A stretch of DNA of 64,000 nucleotides from Streptomyces sp. BHT-5-2 (lineage in GTDB: Bacteria; Actinomycetota; Actinomycetes; Streptomycetales; Streptomycetaceae), in the NCBI RefSeq assembly GCF_019774615.1, contig NZ_CP081496.1, forward strand, positions 744,001-808,000, given 5' to 3'. Positions 55,681 to 63,678 of the stretch are shown in pieces. The translations under genes and the position numbers were made by a program. Every line of letters begins with the position of its first letter. Positions within the stretch are counted from its first letter, which is position 1. The notes under the pieces were generated by a model. That model was not told where the DNA came from. It ran no database searches and saw only the letters and a list, made by a program, of their open reading frames with translations.

Positions 55681-58479
55681 CTACAAAAGCCCGTCCCACA
55701 TCTGTTCCAGCAACACCGCCCACCACGTCTCCGGCGACCCCAACGCCGCCGGATCCAACGCCACCAGCTGCGCCTGGAAGTCCACCGTCCAGCGACCGGC
55801 CTGCTCGGGCGTCAGCCCGTACCGCAGGCGCCACATCCGCCCCAGCATCGCCAGACACCGCACGAACTCCGGCAGCCCGGTGTTCACGAACTGCGGCGCG
55901 ACGGACTGCCCGCCCGGCCCTGCCTCCAACGGCACCGCCACGATGTTCGCGGTCCCGTACTGGACACACAGCTGACGGCCGAAGTCGTTGCCCATCACCA
56001 GATACGAACCCGCATCCGGCGCCGGCTGGACCATCCGCTCCGCCGCCAGCTCCGCCAGCGTCGGCACCGGACGCCCCGGCTGCGCCTGCGCCCAGAAGAA
56101 CGGCCCGAAGTCGACCGGCAGCCCGGCCCACACCAGCGTCTGCGCGACGACGTCCGGCACGCCCTGCCGGGAGACCGCCCGCTGGTCGAAGCGGAAGATC
56201 CCCTGCGGCCCGAACGCCTGCTCCAGCTCGTGTCCGATCGCCTGCGGCGGCACCGGAGGCGCCGGCTGCACCTGCGACGGATGCGGCAGCGGCGCCCGCA
56301 CCGGCGCGGGCCGCGCCGGCCCGTCGGCGACCTGGTGCAGCTCGCCCTGATGCTCGATCAGGTGCCGTACGCCCTGCTGCCGCGAGGCGTGGTCCGTGCC
56401 GTAGGCGGCGGTGTGGCTGATCCGCACCTGCGGCCAGTTCTCCCGGACCATCCGGGCGCAGTAGCCGCCGGGCAGCTCGCAGCATTCCAGCTCGGTGTGC
56501 AGCTCCACCACCTGCTGCGGCGGCACGTTCATCGCCCGCAGTTCGTGCAGCAGCTGCCACTCCGGATGCGGCGTGCCCGGCGCCGACCGGCGCACGATCT
56601 TCTGCTCGCTGCCGTCCGGCGCGCGGTAGCTCAGGACGGCCATGTAGCCGGGGCCGACGGTCGGCTGACCACTGGGCGCCGGCGGATAGCCGTACGCACC
56701 GGGGGTGCCCGGGCCACCGCCCGGCCCGGGTGCGCCGGGGGCCGGCGCACCTTGCGGGGCCGGACCCGGAGACGGAGCCGGAGGCGGACCCGGAGCCGGA
56801 ATCGGGCCCGGGGCCGGCGGCGGACCGGCCTGCGCCGGCGGAGCCATCGGCGACGCGGGCGGCATCCCCGGACCGGCAGCCGGCGGCATGCCGGGACCAC
56901 CGGGGCCGCCCGGGCCACCGGACATCGCGGCACCCTCCGCGAGCATCGTCGCCGCGGCATGCACCCCGCCCCCGGGGCCGGGGCCGGCAGCACCCGGCGG
57001 CGGCGCGGGCGGCGGAGGCGGCCCGTCCTGCCCGCCGGGACCGTGACCGCCCGCGGCCGCGCCGGGCTTGCCGGACGCCCCCGGCGGCTTGGGCGCACCG
57101 ATCGGCCCAGGAGGAGGCGGCGGAGGCATACCGGGGCCGGCACCACCGGGCCCGCCAGGGCCACCGGAAGTGCCGGGGTGCCCCGCCGCTCCGCCCGGCC
57201 CGGGCGCGGCCGACCGAAGCGCCGCACCGTCCGCGAGCATCGTCGCGGCAGCGTGCACCCCACCGCGGGCGCCACCCGCGCCACCAGCGGCCCCGGCTCC
57301 CTCAGCGCCACCGGCGCCGGAACCGGAACCGGAAGCGGAACCAGGACCGGAAGTCGAACCGGAACCTGAACCGGCAGCACCGGAGCCATCGGCCGCCCCC
57401 GCACCGGTTCCGTCCACCGCACTCAAGTCCAGCTCGGCAGCGTCCAGTTGGGACACCAGCTGCGTCGGTACGTAACCGCCGGCCGGCGTGCCGGCCGCAC
57501 CCGGCCCGGACGACGCCGGACCAGCCGCCGGACCCGAAGCCGCCGGGCCGTCGCCAGGACGCGCGTCCGGCGGTGGCGGCACATCGGCGATCGGCGCCCC
57601 GGTCGGCGGCGGCAGGTCGCGCAGCGCACCCGACGTCGCCCCCGGCGCCCCCGGCGCCCCGGAAGACGCGGACGACGCGGGCGGAGCCGGTGGCACAACG
57701 GGCGGCGCGGGCGGCATCGGCGGCGGCGCGGGCGGCATCGGCGGCAGCCCCCCGGGAACGCCCGCACCCGACTGGCCGGCCCCGTCGCCGACCGGCGGCG
57801 GCACCTCGGGCGAGATACGGGTACGCGGCAACTGGCTGCCGCCCCGTAGCAGTTCGGTCTTGGCGTCGGGCCGCACCCGCGGCGCCGCCGGGGCGTCCTC
57901 GTCGTCGGAACCGGCGAGCGGCGGTGCGAACACCGTCTGCGGCGGCGCCACCGAACGGTCCTCGCCGTCCCCGCCCGCGGTGGTGTCCGCGGCCGCCCAC
58001 GACGTGTCGTCCACCGCACCGCCCCCGGCAGCACCACCGGACGCCGCAGCCGCCGCAGCCGCGCCGGAATCCGCCCCGGCCCCGGTGCCCCCCTTCCCCG
58101 CGCCGATCCCCATCGCGTCCGCCGCCTCCTGCAACCACTCCGGCGGCGTCAGCAGGAACGACGTGGCCTCCAGGTCGATCCGCTGCGGCGGCTCCGCCGC
58201 CCCTTGGCCGCCGTCCGCCGGCGCGCCGTACTCCTCCTCGTAGCGGCGGATCACCTCGCCCACCGGCAGCCCCGGCCACAGCGTCGTCTCACCGCTGTCC
58301 CGGGCGATCACCAGCCGGCTGCGGCCGCCCTCACCGACCGGACCGCCCTCACGGTCCTCCGCCCAGGCCACGAAACCCAGCGTGAACTCCCGTACCCGCA
58401 CCTCGCGGTGGAGCTCCGACGGCACCTCGCCGTTCACCCACCGCTCCGCGCGCTCCTGCGCCTGCGCGAACGTCACCAC
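55681..58479 (-). CDS. Imm35-like / Pro-Gly-rich / deaminase / SUKH-4 fusion protein
   Basis: A 932-residue multidomain protein. Residues about 3-90 resemble Imm35/YrhB immunity proteins (AERWVNGEVP..., RLVIARDSGETTLWPGLPVGEVIRRYEE). About 130-610 is Pro/Gly/Ala-rich and disordered, with GGVHAAATMLADGAA and GGVHAAATMLAEGAA repeated. About 613-712 is a deaminase-like domain: HPE (H638, E640) and CCELPGGYC (C666/C667, C674) are the expected zinc and catalytic residues. About 754-932 resembles SUKH-4 (FRFDQRAV, AGLPVDFGPFF, FVNTGLPEFVRCLAML). No signal peptide or TM helix. The two-GTG start at 58479/58476 lies five bases after the upstream nuclease/SUKH gene, so they are co-transcribed. Domain calls are by pattern. 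Confidence 0.8.
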   Translation of the reverse strand: MVTFAQAQERAERWVNGEVPSELHREVRVREFTLGFVAWAEDREGGPVGEGGRSRLVIARDSGETTLWPGLPVGEVIRRYEEEYGAPADGGQGAAEPPQRIDLEATSFLLTPPEWLQEAADAMGIGAGKGGTGAGADSGAAAAAAASGGAAGGGAVDDTSWAAADTTAGGDGEDRSVAPPQTVFAPPLAGSDDEDAPAAPRVRPDAKTELLRGGSQLPRTRISPEVPPPVGDGAGQSGAGVPGGLPPMPPAPPPMPPAPPVVPPAPPASSASSGAPGAPGATSGALRDLPPPTGAPIADVPPPPDARPGDGPAASGPAAGPASSGPGAAGTPAGGYVPTQLVSQLDAAELDLSAVDGTGAGAADGSGAAGSGSGSTSGPGSASGSGSGAGGAEGAGAAGGAGGARGGVHAAATMLADGAALRSAAPGPGGAAGHPGTSGGPGGPGGAGPGMPPPPPPGPIGAPKPPGASGKPGAAAGGHGPGGQDGPPPPPAPPPGAAGPGPGGGVHAAATMLAEGAAMSGGPGGPGGPGMPPAAGPGMPPASPMAPPAQAGPPPAPGPIPAPGPPPAPSPGPAPQGAPAPGAPGPGGGPGTPGAYGYPPAPSGQPTVGPGYMAVLSYRAPDGSEQKIVRRSAPGTPHPEWQLLHELRAMNVPPQQVVELHTELECCELPGGYCARMVRENWPQVRISHTAAYGTDHASRQQGVRHLIEHQGELHQVADGPARPAPVRAPLPHPSQVQPAPPVPPQAIGHELEQAFGPQGIFRFDQRAVSRQGVPDVVAQTLVWAGLPVDFGPFFWAQAQPGRPVPTLAELAAERMVQPAPDAGSYLVMGNDFGRQLCVQYGTANIVAVPLEAGPGGQSVAPQFVNTGLPEFVRCLAMLGRMWRLRYGLTPEQAGRWTVDFQAQLVALDPAALGSPETWWAVLLEQMWDGLL

Positions 58480-58484
58480 CGCGA

Positions 58485-59492
58485 TCAGCCCTCCACCGGC
58501 ACGGCGTACGCGAAACCGCCGTCCACCATCAGGTTCGCCACCGTCTCCAACTCCGGCGGATCGCCCGCCAGCCGCAGCAGGAAGTCATCGAAATCCGCAC
58601 CGCACGGCAACATCAGCCGCTCCACCCGCTCCTGCACCGACCATCCGTCCCGGTCCCGGGCGTCGTCGTACGGACAGAACCACACCGAGCCCAACGCCTC
58701 ACCGCGCACCTTCACCGCGACCACACCGCCCTGCACGAACGCCACCCCCAGGTAGTCCTTGGTGAAATGGTCGCGCAGGCACTTGTTCACATAGACCAGA
58801 TCATTGACCGCGGCGTCGTCGCGCACCGCGAAGAACGGCTGGTCCACCAGAAGCCCCAGCTCCGCGTCAAGCGCCGCCCCCACCGGCGCGCACCCGCCCG
58901 CCGCCTTCAGGAACGACCGGTACGCCCCCGGCAGCCGGTACCCCAGCGCCTCCTCGGCCTGCGTCACCTGCTCCTCGCCCACCGCCAGCTCCCGCCGCGG
59001 CAGCCCGAAATGCACCGGACGCGTCTCCTGCAACGGCCGGGTGCCCCGCTTGTCGTGCGCCACCGCCGTCGTCGCCAGCCCCGCGTGGTGCCGCAGCAGC
59101 GCCTTCACCTCGACCGGGACCAGCTCCATCCGCCGCGTCCCCGCCACGTGGTGCCACGTCCAGCCGTGCGGCGTCGCCACCGCCGGCACATCTATCCACA
59201 GCTCGTGCCCCTGCGCGTGCAGCGCCGCGTTCGCCGACACGAAGTCCGTCAGCCGCAACTCGTCGACGCCGAAACCCTCCGGCGGCTCCGCGATCTCGGC
59301 CGCCGCCCGGGCGTACGGTGAGAAGTCCGGGAAGCCGTTCCCGTCCATCCGCACCCCGGCCGGATACCGCGCGGCACGCACCGGATCCGGGAAATGCACG
59401 ACCTGCCCGGCATAGGCCGAGTTCGGTGGCACGGGACGTCCTCCGGCCTGGAGGCCGGGGTGCGTCCCCAGTCCTTGCCGACCTGTCGTCAT
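58485..59492 (-). CDS. WHH-type HNH/Endo VII nuclease fused to a SUKH (SMI1/KNR4) domain
   Basis: A 335-residue protein. The N-terminal half has SAYAGQVVHFP, YPAGVRMDGNGFPDFSPYA (about 43-61), then GWTWHHVAGTRRMELVPVEVKALLRHHAG (110-138). This is the WHH motif (W113 H114 H115) with the downstream His of HNH/Endo VII toxin nucleases. From about 170 to 310 lies a SMI1/KNR4-type SUKH-1 domain (QAEEALGYRLPGAYRSFLKAAGG; DLVYVNKCLRDHF). Toxin-like nuclease and immunity-like domain are in one chain. No export signal is visible. ATG 59492 has AGGGGG upstream. First gene of the two-gene unit with the deaminase/SUKH-4 fusion. Confidence 0.83.
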   Translation of the reverse strand: MTTGRQGLGTHPGLQAGGRPVPPNSAYAGQVVHFPDPVRAARYPAGVRMDGNGFPDFSPYARAAAEIAEPPEGFGVDELRLTDFVSANAALHAQGHELWIDVPAVATPHGWTWHHVAGTRRMELVPVEVKALLRHHAGLATTAVAHDKRGTRPLQETRPVHFGLPRRELAVGEEQVTQAEEALGYRLPGAYRSFLKAAGGCAPVGAALDAELGLLVDQPFFAVRDDAAVNDLVYVNKCLRDHFTKDYLGVAFVQGGVVAVKVRGEALGSVWFCPYDDARDRDGWSVQERVERLMLPCGADFDDFLLRLAGDPPELETVANLMVDGGFAYAVPVEG

Positions 59493-59848
59493 CGCGGTTG
59501 CCCCCTGGCTGAAGCTGGCTTTGGGGCACAGCCTATGCGGTGCCGCAACAGCCCCCTGCCCGCCCGTCGCCCGACCACACAACCCCCACCGTCACCGCTC
59601 CGCGACGACACCTCCCGTCCTGTGCCCGCACCGCACCGTCAGCCCCACGCCACCCCCGCGTCACCCTCCGCCCGGCACCCCCCGGCACCACCCGGCCGCA
59701 CCCCGCCCACCAGCCCCGTTACCGGACAACCGACGAACCGTCACACCCCAGTGACATCCCCGACAGCGCGTCCGACTACCGCAACACCCAGCACATTTGG
59801 CAATCTGACCTCCGCAAACCGGGGGATTGCAGGGAGGGAAGCACCACC
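59493..59848. other. Divergent intergenic region of the toxin-like island
   Basis: 356 bp between the divergent nuclease/SUKH and YwqJ-deaminase genes. Most is C-rich with weak coding character. An AT-richer patch near 59780-59830 (CACATTTGGCAATCTGACC) is the probable promoter region for the rightward pair. No gene is supported. Confidence 0.5.
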
Positions 59849-60379
59849 ATGAGCACCACCGCACACCACACGACCACCGCCGACCCACGAGCCGGCGGCG
59901 ACCCCCGCATCGGCTGGAGCGGCACCGCGGACACCGACCGCGCCCCCGCCCTCCGCCACCGCCGCGACGGCATCCTCCCCACCATCGGCGCCGCGTTGTC
60001 CGTACGCGGACAAACCCTCACCTGTACGGCGAGCAAAGCCGAACAGCCCCCCACCCACCACCCCCTCGTCCAGGACTTCCTCGACACCCTCACCACCGCA
60101 CAACGCGACCGCTTCACCGGCCGATGCCCCGAAGCTGTCCTCCTCTCCCGCCACCTCACCGCCGTCGAGACCAACCGCGGCAAACGCGCCTCCCGCAAAC
60201 CCCTCACCAAGGGCGAAGCCCGCCGCTCCCTGAAACACTCCAAGATCACCGCACGTCACATCCGCGAGGACGGCGACCCCCAGCACGGCAGCTACGCACC
60301 ACCCTGCCGCTCCTGCGACGCCCTCCTCGCCCACTTCGGCGTCATGCCCATCGGGGCCACGACGCCCCAAGGGAGCTGA
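59849..60379 (+). CDS. YwqJ-type putative deaminase
   Basis: A 176-residue protein. ILPTIGAALSVRGQTLTCTASKAE leads to the first active-site motif CPE (C93, E95 in GRCPEAVLLSRHL), with Cys replacing His as usual in YwqJ deaminases. The second is PPCRSC (C153, C156). KPLTKGEARRSLKHSKITARHIREDGDPQHGSYA lies between. The first ~40 residues are low complexity. These domains occur as C-terminal toxins of polymorphic systems and are predicted to act on nucleic acids or nucleotides. It has no secretion signal. A SUKH-3 gene starts eight bases downstream. Confidence 0.87.
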   Translation: MSTTAHHTTTADPRAGGDPRIGWSGTADTDRAPALRHRRDGILPTIGAALSVRGQTLTCTASKAEQPPTHHPLVQDFLDTLTTAQRDRFTGRCPEAVLLSRHLTAVETNRGKRASRKPLTKGEARRSLKHSKITARHIREDGDPQHGSYAPPCRSCDALLAHFGVMPIGATTPQGS

Positions 60380-60387
60380 CCGCCACC

Positions 60388-60933
60388 ATGCCGACCACCC
60401 CCGCCGCCGACGGCCCCGCACCCGCCCGCTTCCCCACCGCCGTCGACACCGCCCTCCAGCAAGCCGGCTGGCAGCCCGGCCGCTGGGACATACAGCAGGC
60501 CGAACACTGGGCCGACACCCTCCGCAACCACACCTCCCCCGCCGGCCACCGCCACGCCGTCTTCCCCGCCGCCGTCGAAGCCTGGGCCGAATTCGGCGGC
60601 CTGCGCATCACCGGACCCGGCCCCGGCCGCCACATCGCCCCCACCCCCTTCGCCATCGACCCCCTCCTCGGCCTCCACCTCGCCCGCACCCTCGGCGACC
60701 TCGGCCGCGCCCTCGACACCGACGTCGCCCCCCTCGGCCAGGAACAACTCCCCGACACCAAGGCCACCCGCGGCACCACCCACCCCCAGGCCACCCTCGC
60801 CATCGACACCCAGGGCCGCGTCTACAGCCTCGACCACACCGGCGATTGGTACCTCGGCCCCGACCTCGACCAGGCCCTCGGCACCCTCGTCCTCGGCACC
60901 CGCCCCAGCCGCCTCACCCTCTCCGGCGACTGA
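60388..60933 (+). CDS. SUKH-3 domain immunity-type protein
   Basis: A 181-residue protein: FPTAVDTALQQAGWQPGRWDIQQAEHWAD, FPAAVEAWAEFGGLRI, PFAIDPLLGLHLARTLGDLGRALDTDVAPLGQ, then LAIDTQGRVYSLDHTGDWYLGPDLDQALGTLVLG. This is the SUKH-3 pattern of immunity proteins paired with nucleic-acid-targeting toxins. It directly follows the YwqJ-type deaminase and is probably its dedicated antagonist. The RBS GGGAG is rather distant. Confidence 0.88.
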   Translation: MPTTPAADGPAPARFPTAVDTALQQAGWQPGRWDIQQAEHWADTLRNHTSPAGHRHAVFPAAVEAWAEFGGLRITGPGPGRHIAPTPFAIDPLLGLHLARTLGDLGRALDTDVAPLGQEQLPDTKATRGTTHPQATLAIDTQGRVYSLDHTGDWYLGPDLDQALGTLVLGTRPSRLTLSGD

Positions 60934-60996
60934 CCCCGCACCCCACCGGACGAACGGGCCCCACCACAGCCCGCCCCGGCACACCCACCACCGGCC

Positions 60997-62433
60997 TCAG
61001 CCCGCCGCACCCACCGGCACCACCGCCGACACCCGGAAACCCCCCGCCTCCGTCGGACCGGACACGAACACCCCACCCAGCGCCACCACCCGCTCCCGCA
61101 TCCCCACCAGACCGTTCCCCCCACTCGGCAACCCGGCATCCGCCGCCCCCCGCACCGACGGACCGTTCTCCACCTGCACCGCCACCTCACCGGCCCGATG
61201 CGCCAACCGCACCCGCGCACCCGCCCCCGGCGCATGCTTGTGCACGTTCGTCAACGCCTCCTGCACCACCCGGAACACCGTCTGCTCCACCCGCGCCACA
61301 TACCGCGGCCCACCGCCGTCCACCGACACCGGCTCCCCCTCGCCGTCCAGCACCGAGAACTCCACCGCCATACCGGCCGCCCGGGACTGCTCCACCAACT
61401 CCCCCAACTCCCCCAACCACGGCCCGTCCCCCTCCGGCTCCGCACCGCCCACCGGCCCCACGGCCACCCCCACGACCGCACCCCCCGGCACCTCCACCAC
61501 ACCCTCCCCGGCACCCCCGGCACCCTCCGCGGCCTGCCGCGACACCCGCGACGCCACCGCCGCCAACCGCTCCGGCTCGTCCGAACCCCCCGCCCCCTCG
61601 GCCGTCCGCAGCACCCCCAACATCTCCCGCAACTCCGTCAGCGCCTGCCGACCCATGTCCCCCACCAACGCCGCATTCCGCGACGCCTTCTCCGGATCCT
61701 TCAACGCCACCGCCTGCAACGCCGCCGCATGCACCACCATCAGACTCACCCGATGCGCCACCACGTCGTGCATCTCCCGCGCGATCCGCGTCCGCTCCTC
61801 GTTACGCGCCCACTCCGCACGCTCCTCCGCCCGGTCCGCCAGCAGCGACAACTCCCGCTCCAGACCGTCCGCACGCTCCCGCAGACTCTCCACCAACCGC
61901 CGCCGCGCACCGACGTACAACCCCCACAACACCGGCGGAGCCGTCAGCACCAACCCCACCGCCAACGCCATCAACGCCAGGAACCACACCGGCGGATTGA
62001 AGTCCGGCTGCCCCGCCACGTCCTGCCGCATGCTGAAGAACGTCGACACCACCGTGCCGACCGCCGTCATCCCCGCCAACAGCCCGATGATCCGCCGCGG
62101 CACATGCGACGCCGCCAACGAATACAGCCCCACCACACTCAGCAGCCCGCCCATCTCCGCCGGAATCACCGCGATCGACGTCAGCACCACCGCCACCGGC
62201 CACCGCCGACGCACCAGCAGCACCGGCCCGACCACCACACCCAGCAGCACCCCCAACGCCACCGGCATCCCCGACGAGTGCGCGAACGGAACCCCCTCCG
62301 CCATGCACTCCACCGTCGACACCACCGCCAACAGCACATCCAGCACGGCACTGCGCCGCCGCGCCCACCACCAGGGACCGCCCCCCGGCCTCCCTCGCGC
62401 AGCCACGTTCTCACTTGCCCCCGTTGCGGTCAT
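60997..62433 (-). CDS. Two-component sensor histidine kinase (NarL-group type)
   Basis: A 478-residue kinase. Five or six N-terminal TM helices (about 25-175), a coiled-coil signalling helix (RRRLVESLRERADGLERELSLLA), the HisKA_3 dimerisation domain with phospho-acceptor His in RTRIAREMHDVVAHRVSLMVVHAA, and a HATPase domain (QEALTNVHKHAPGA; NGLVGMRERV) are complete. A ~60-residue Gly/Ala/Val-rich insert separates the two catalytic parts. Such kinases normally pair with a NarL/FixJ regulator; none lies within view on either side, so it appears orphaned. ATG 62433 is chosen; RBS weak. Confidence 0.9.
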   Translation of the reverse strand: MTATGASENVAARGRPGGGPWWWARRRSAVLDVLLAVVSTVECMAEGVPFAHSSGMPVALGVLLGVVVGPVLLVRRRWPVAVVLTSIAVIPAEMGGLLSVVGLYSLAASHVPRRIIGLLAGMTAVGTVVSTFFSMRQDVAGQPDFNPPVWFLALMALAVGLVLTAPPVLWGLYVGARRRLVESLRERADGLERELSLLADRAEERAEWARNEERTRIAREMHDVVAHRVSLMVVHAAALQAVALKDPEKASRNAALVGDMGRQALTELREMLGVLRTAEGAGGSDEPERLAAVASRVSRQAAEGAGGAGEGVVEVPGGAVVGVAVGPVGGAEPEGDGPWLGELGELVEQSRAAGMAVEFSVLDGEGEPVSVDGGGPRYVARVEQTVFRVVQEALTNVHKHAPGAGARVRLAHRAGEVAVQVENGPSVRGAADAGLPSGGNGLVGMRERVVALGGVFVSGPTEAGGFRVSAVVPVGAAG

Positions 62434-62588
62434 ACCGCCCAGCGTACGGGCGCCGGCCCGCCGCCCCCGGGCCCGCTCCCAGCACGCTTCCAGCCCGTTA
62501 CCAACCGTTACGACCGGATATCCCTCGAACTGTTGAATCGCTCGCACTTTCGCCCCGCGACGCACCCGGCCCGAGCCAGCCTGCACCC

Positions 62589-63440
62589 ATGACGCACACC
62601 CATCGGCCCCACGCCGACCACCCCCACCCCGACTACGAAGCCTTACGCCCCCAGGCCGTCGCCCTCCGCCGCGCCGGCCTCAGCAGACGCCAGATCTGCG
62701 ACCGGCTCGGCCCGCTCAGCGACGGCGCCCTGACCGACCTCCTGGAAGGCGAACCCCCTCCCGGGTGGACGAAGCGCCCCAACGCCAAGGACGACCTCCG
62801 AGAGCAGGCCCGCACACTGCGCCGCGCAGGCCGGACGTACGACGAGATCGTCGCGGAGCTCGGCGTCTCCAAGAGCTCGGTTTCCCTCTGGGTCCGCGAC
62901 CTGCCCAGGCCGACGAAGTCGCCGGAGGCCATGCACCAGATGCGCGAGGCCCGGTGGGCGCCGTACCGAGAGGCGCGGGATCGCCAGATCGCAGAGACCA
63001 AAGCGGAGGCCAAGAAGCAGATCGGCGTACTTACGGAGCGGGAGTTGTTCCTGGTCGGCGTCGGGCTGTACTGGGCTGAGGGCGCGAAGAGCAAGCCCTA
63101 TGCCAGGCGGGAGCACCTCCAGTTCGTCAATAGTGACCCGGACATGATCCGCCTCTACTTGGCTTGGCTGCGACTGCTGAAGATCGAGCCGGAGCGGGTG
63201 CGTTATCGAGTCATGATCCATGAGAGCGCGGACGTGGAAGCTGCCGAGCGCTACTGGGCCGATCTCGTGGGGGTGGACGTCGCCACGCTTGAGCGGACCA
63301 CCCTCAAGAAACACAACCCCAAGACCACCCGCAAGAACACCGGTGAGAGCTATCACGGCTGTCTGGTGGTCCGAGTCCTGCAAAGCGCAGAGCTGTACCG
63401 CCGCATCGAGGGATGGTGGGCCGGCATGTGTAGTTGGTAA
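62589..63440 (+). CDS. HTH-containing protein with a TTA codon, function unknown
   Basis: A 283-residue protein. Two HTH-like segments lie in the N-terminal third (ALRRAGLSRRQICDRLG; TLRRAGRTYDEIVAELGVSKSSVSLWVRDL). The C-terminal half (ERELFLVGVGLYWAEGAKSK; LQFVNSDPDMIRLYLAWL; TTLKKHNPKTTRKNTGESYHGCLVVRVLQS) resembles the fold pattern of LAGLIDADG-like DNA-binding proteins. Codon 19 is TTA (62643-62645), so translation should need BldA. Codon use beyond position 62900 is less GC-biased than in neighbours, suggesting transfer. It lies 45 bp before tRNA-Gln. Confidence 0.75.
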   Translation: MTHTHRPHADHPHPDYEALRPQAVALRRAGLSRRQICDRLGPLSDGALTDLLEGEPPPGWTKRPNAKDDLREQARTLRRAGRTYDEIVAELGVSKSSVSLWVRDLPRPTKSPEAMHQMREARWAPYREARDRQIAETKAEAKKQIGVLTERELFLVGVGLYWAEGAKSKPYARREHLQFVNSDPDMIRLYLAWLRLLKIEPERVRYRVMIHESADVEAAERYWADLVGVDVATLERTTLKKHNPKTTRKNTGESYHGCLVVRVLQSAELYRRIEGWWAGMCSW

Positions 63441-63485
63441 CAGCTCCCACAGCGATCAGTGAGTCAGGTATGGTCTGACGCACTG

Positions 63486-63558
63486 TCCCCCGTGGTGTAA
63501 CTGGCAGCACACTGGTTTTTGGTACCAGCAGGACAAGGTTCGAATCCTTGCGGGGGAG
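63486..63558 (+). tRNA. tRNA-Gln (anticodon TTG)
   Basis: A 73-nt cloverleaf. The acceptor TCCCCCG pairs with CGGGGGA, with discriminator G. The anticodon stem CTGGT/ACCAG encloses loop TTTTGGT, giving TTG. The T-arm has CAAGG/CCTTG around TTCGAAT. CCA is not encoded. It decodes CAA and probably CAG glutamine codons. Confidence 0.95.
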
Positions 63559-63570
63559 CAGAGCAAAGTT

Positions 63571-63598
63571 CGGGTCCTGACCGCAAGGTCAGGACCCG
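63571..63598. terminator. Hairpin after tRNA-Gln
   Basis: CGGGTCCTGACC and GGTCAGGACCCG form a perfect 12-bp stem with a stable GCAA tetraloop, 12 bases past the tRNA. It is a probable terminator or processing hairpin before glmU. Confidence 0.85.
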
Positions 63599-63678
63599 CG
63601 CTCGTTTCCTCCACCAAACGCCCCGGTATCCTTCGGATGACCACCACCCGAAGTAGCCAAGAAGCCGAAGGGCATCCC

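Noticed and set aside
62589..63440. HTH gene as a transposase
   Set aside because: No DDE or serine-recombinase motif and no terminal inverted repeats are visible. The C-terminal half looks like a different DNA-binding fold.
63486..63558. Island attachment site at tRNA-Gln
   Set aside because: No integrase is present in the window, and I could not find a second copy of the tRNA 3' end, so an att duplication is not supported.
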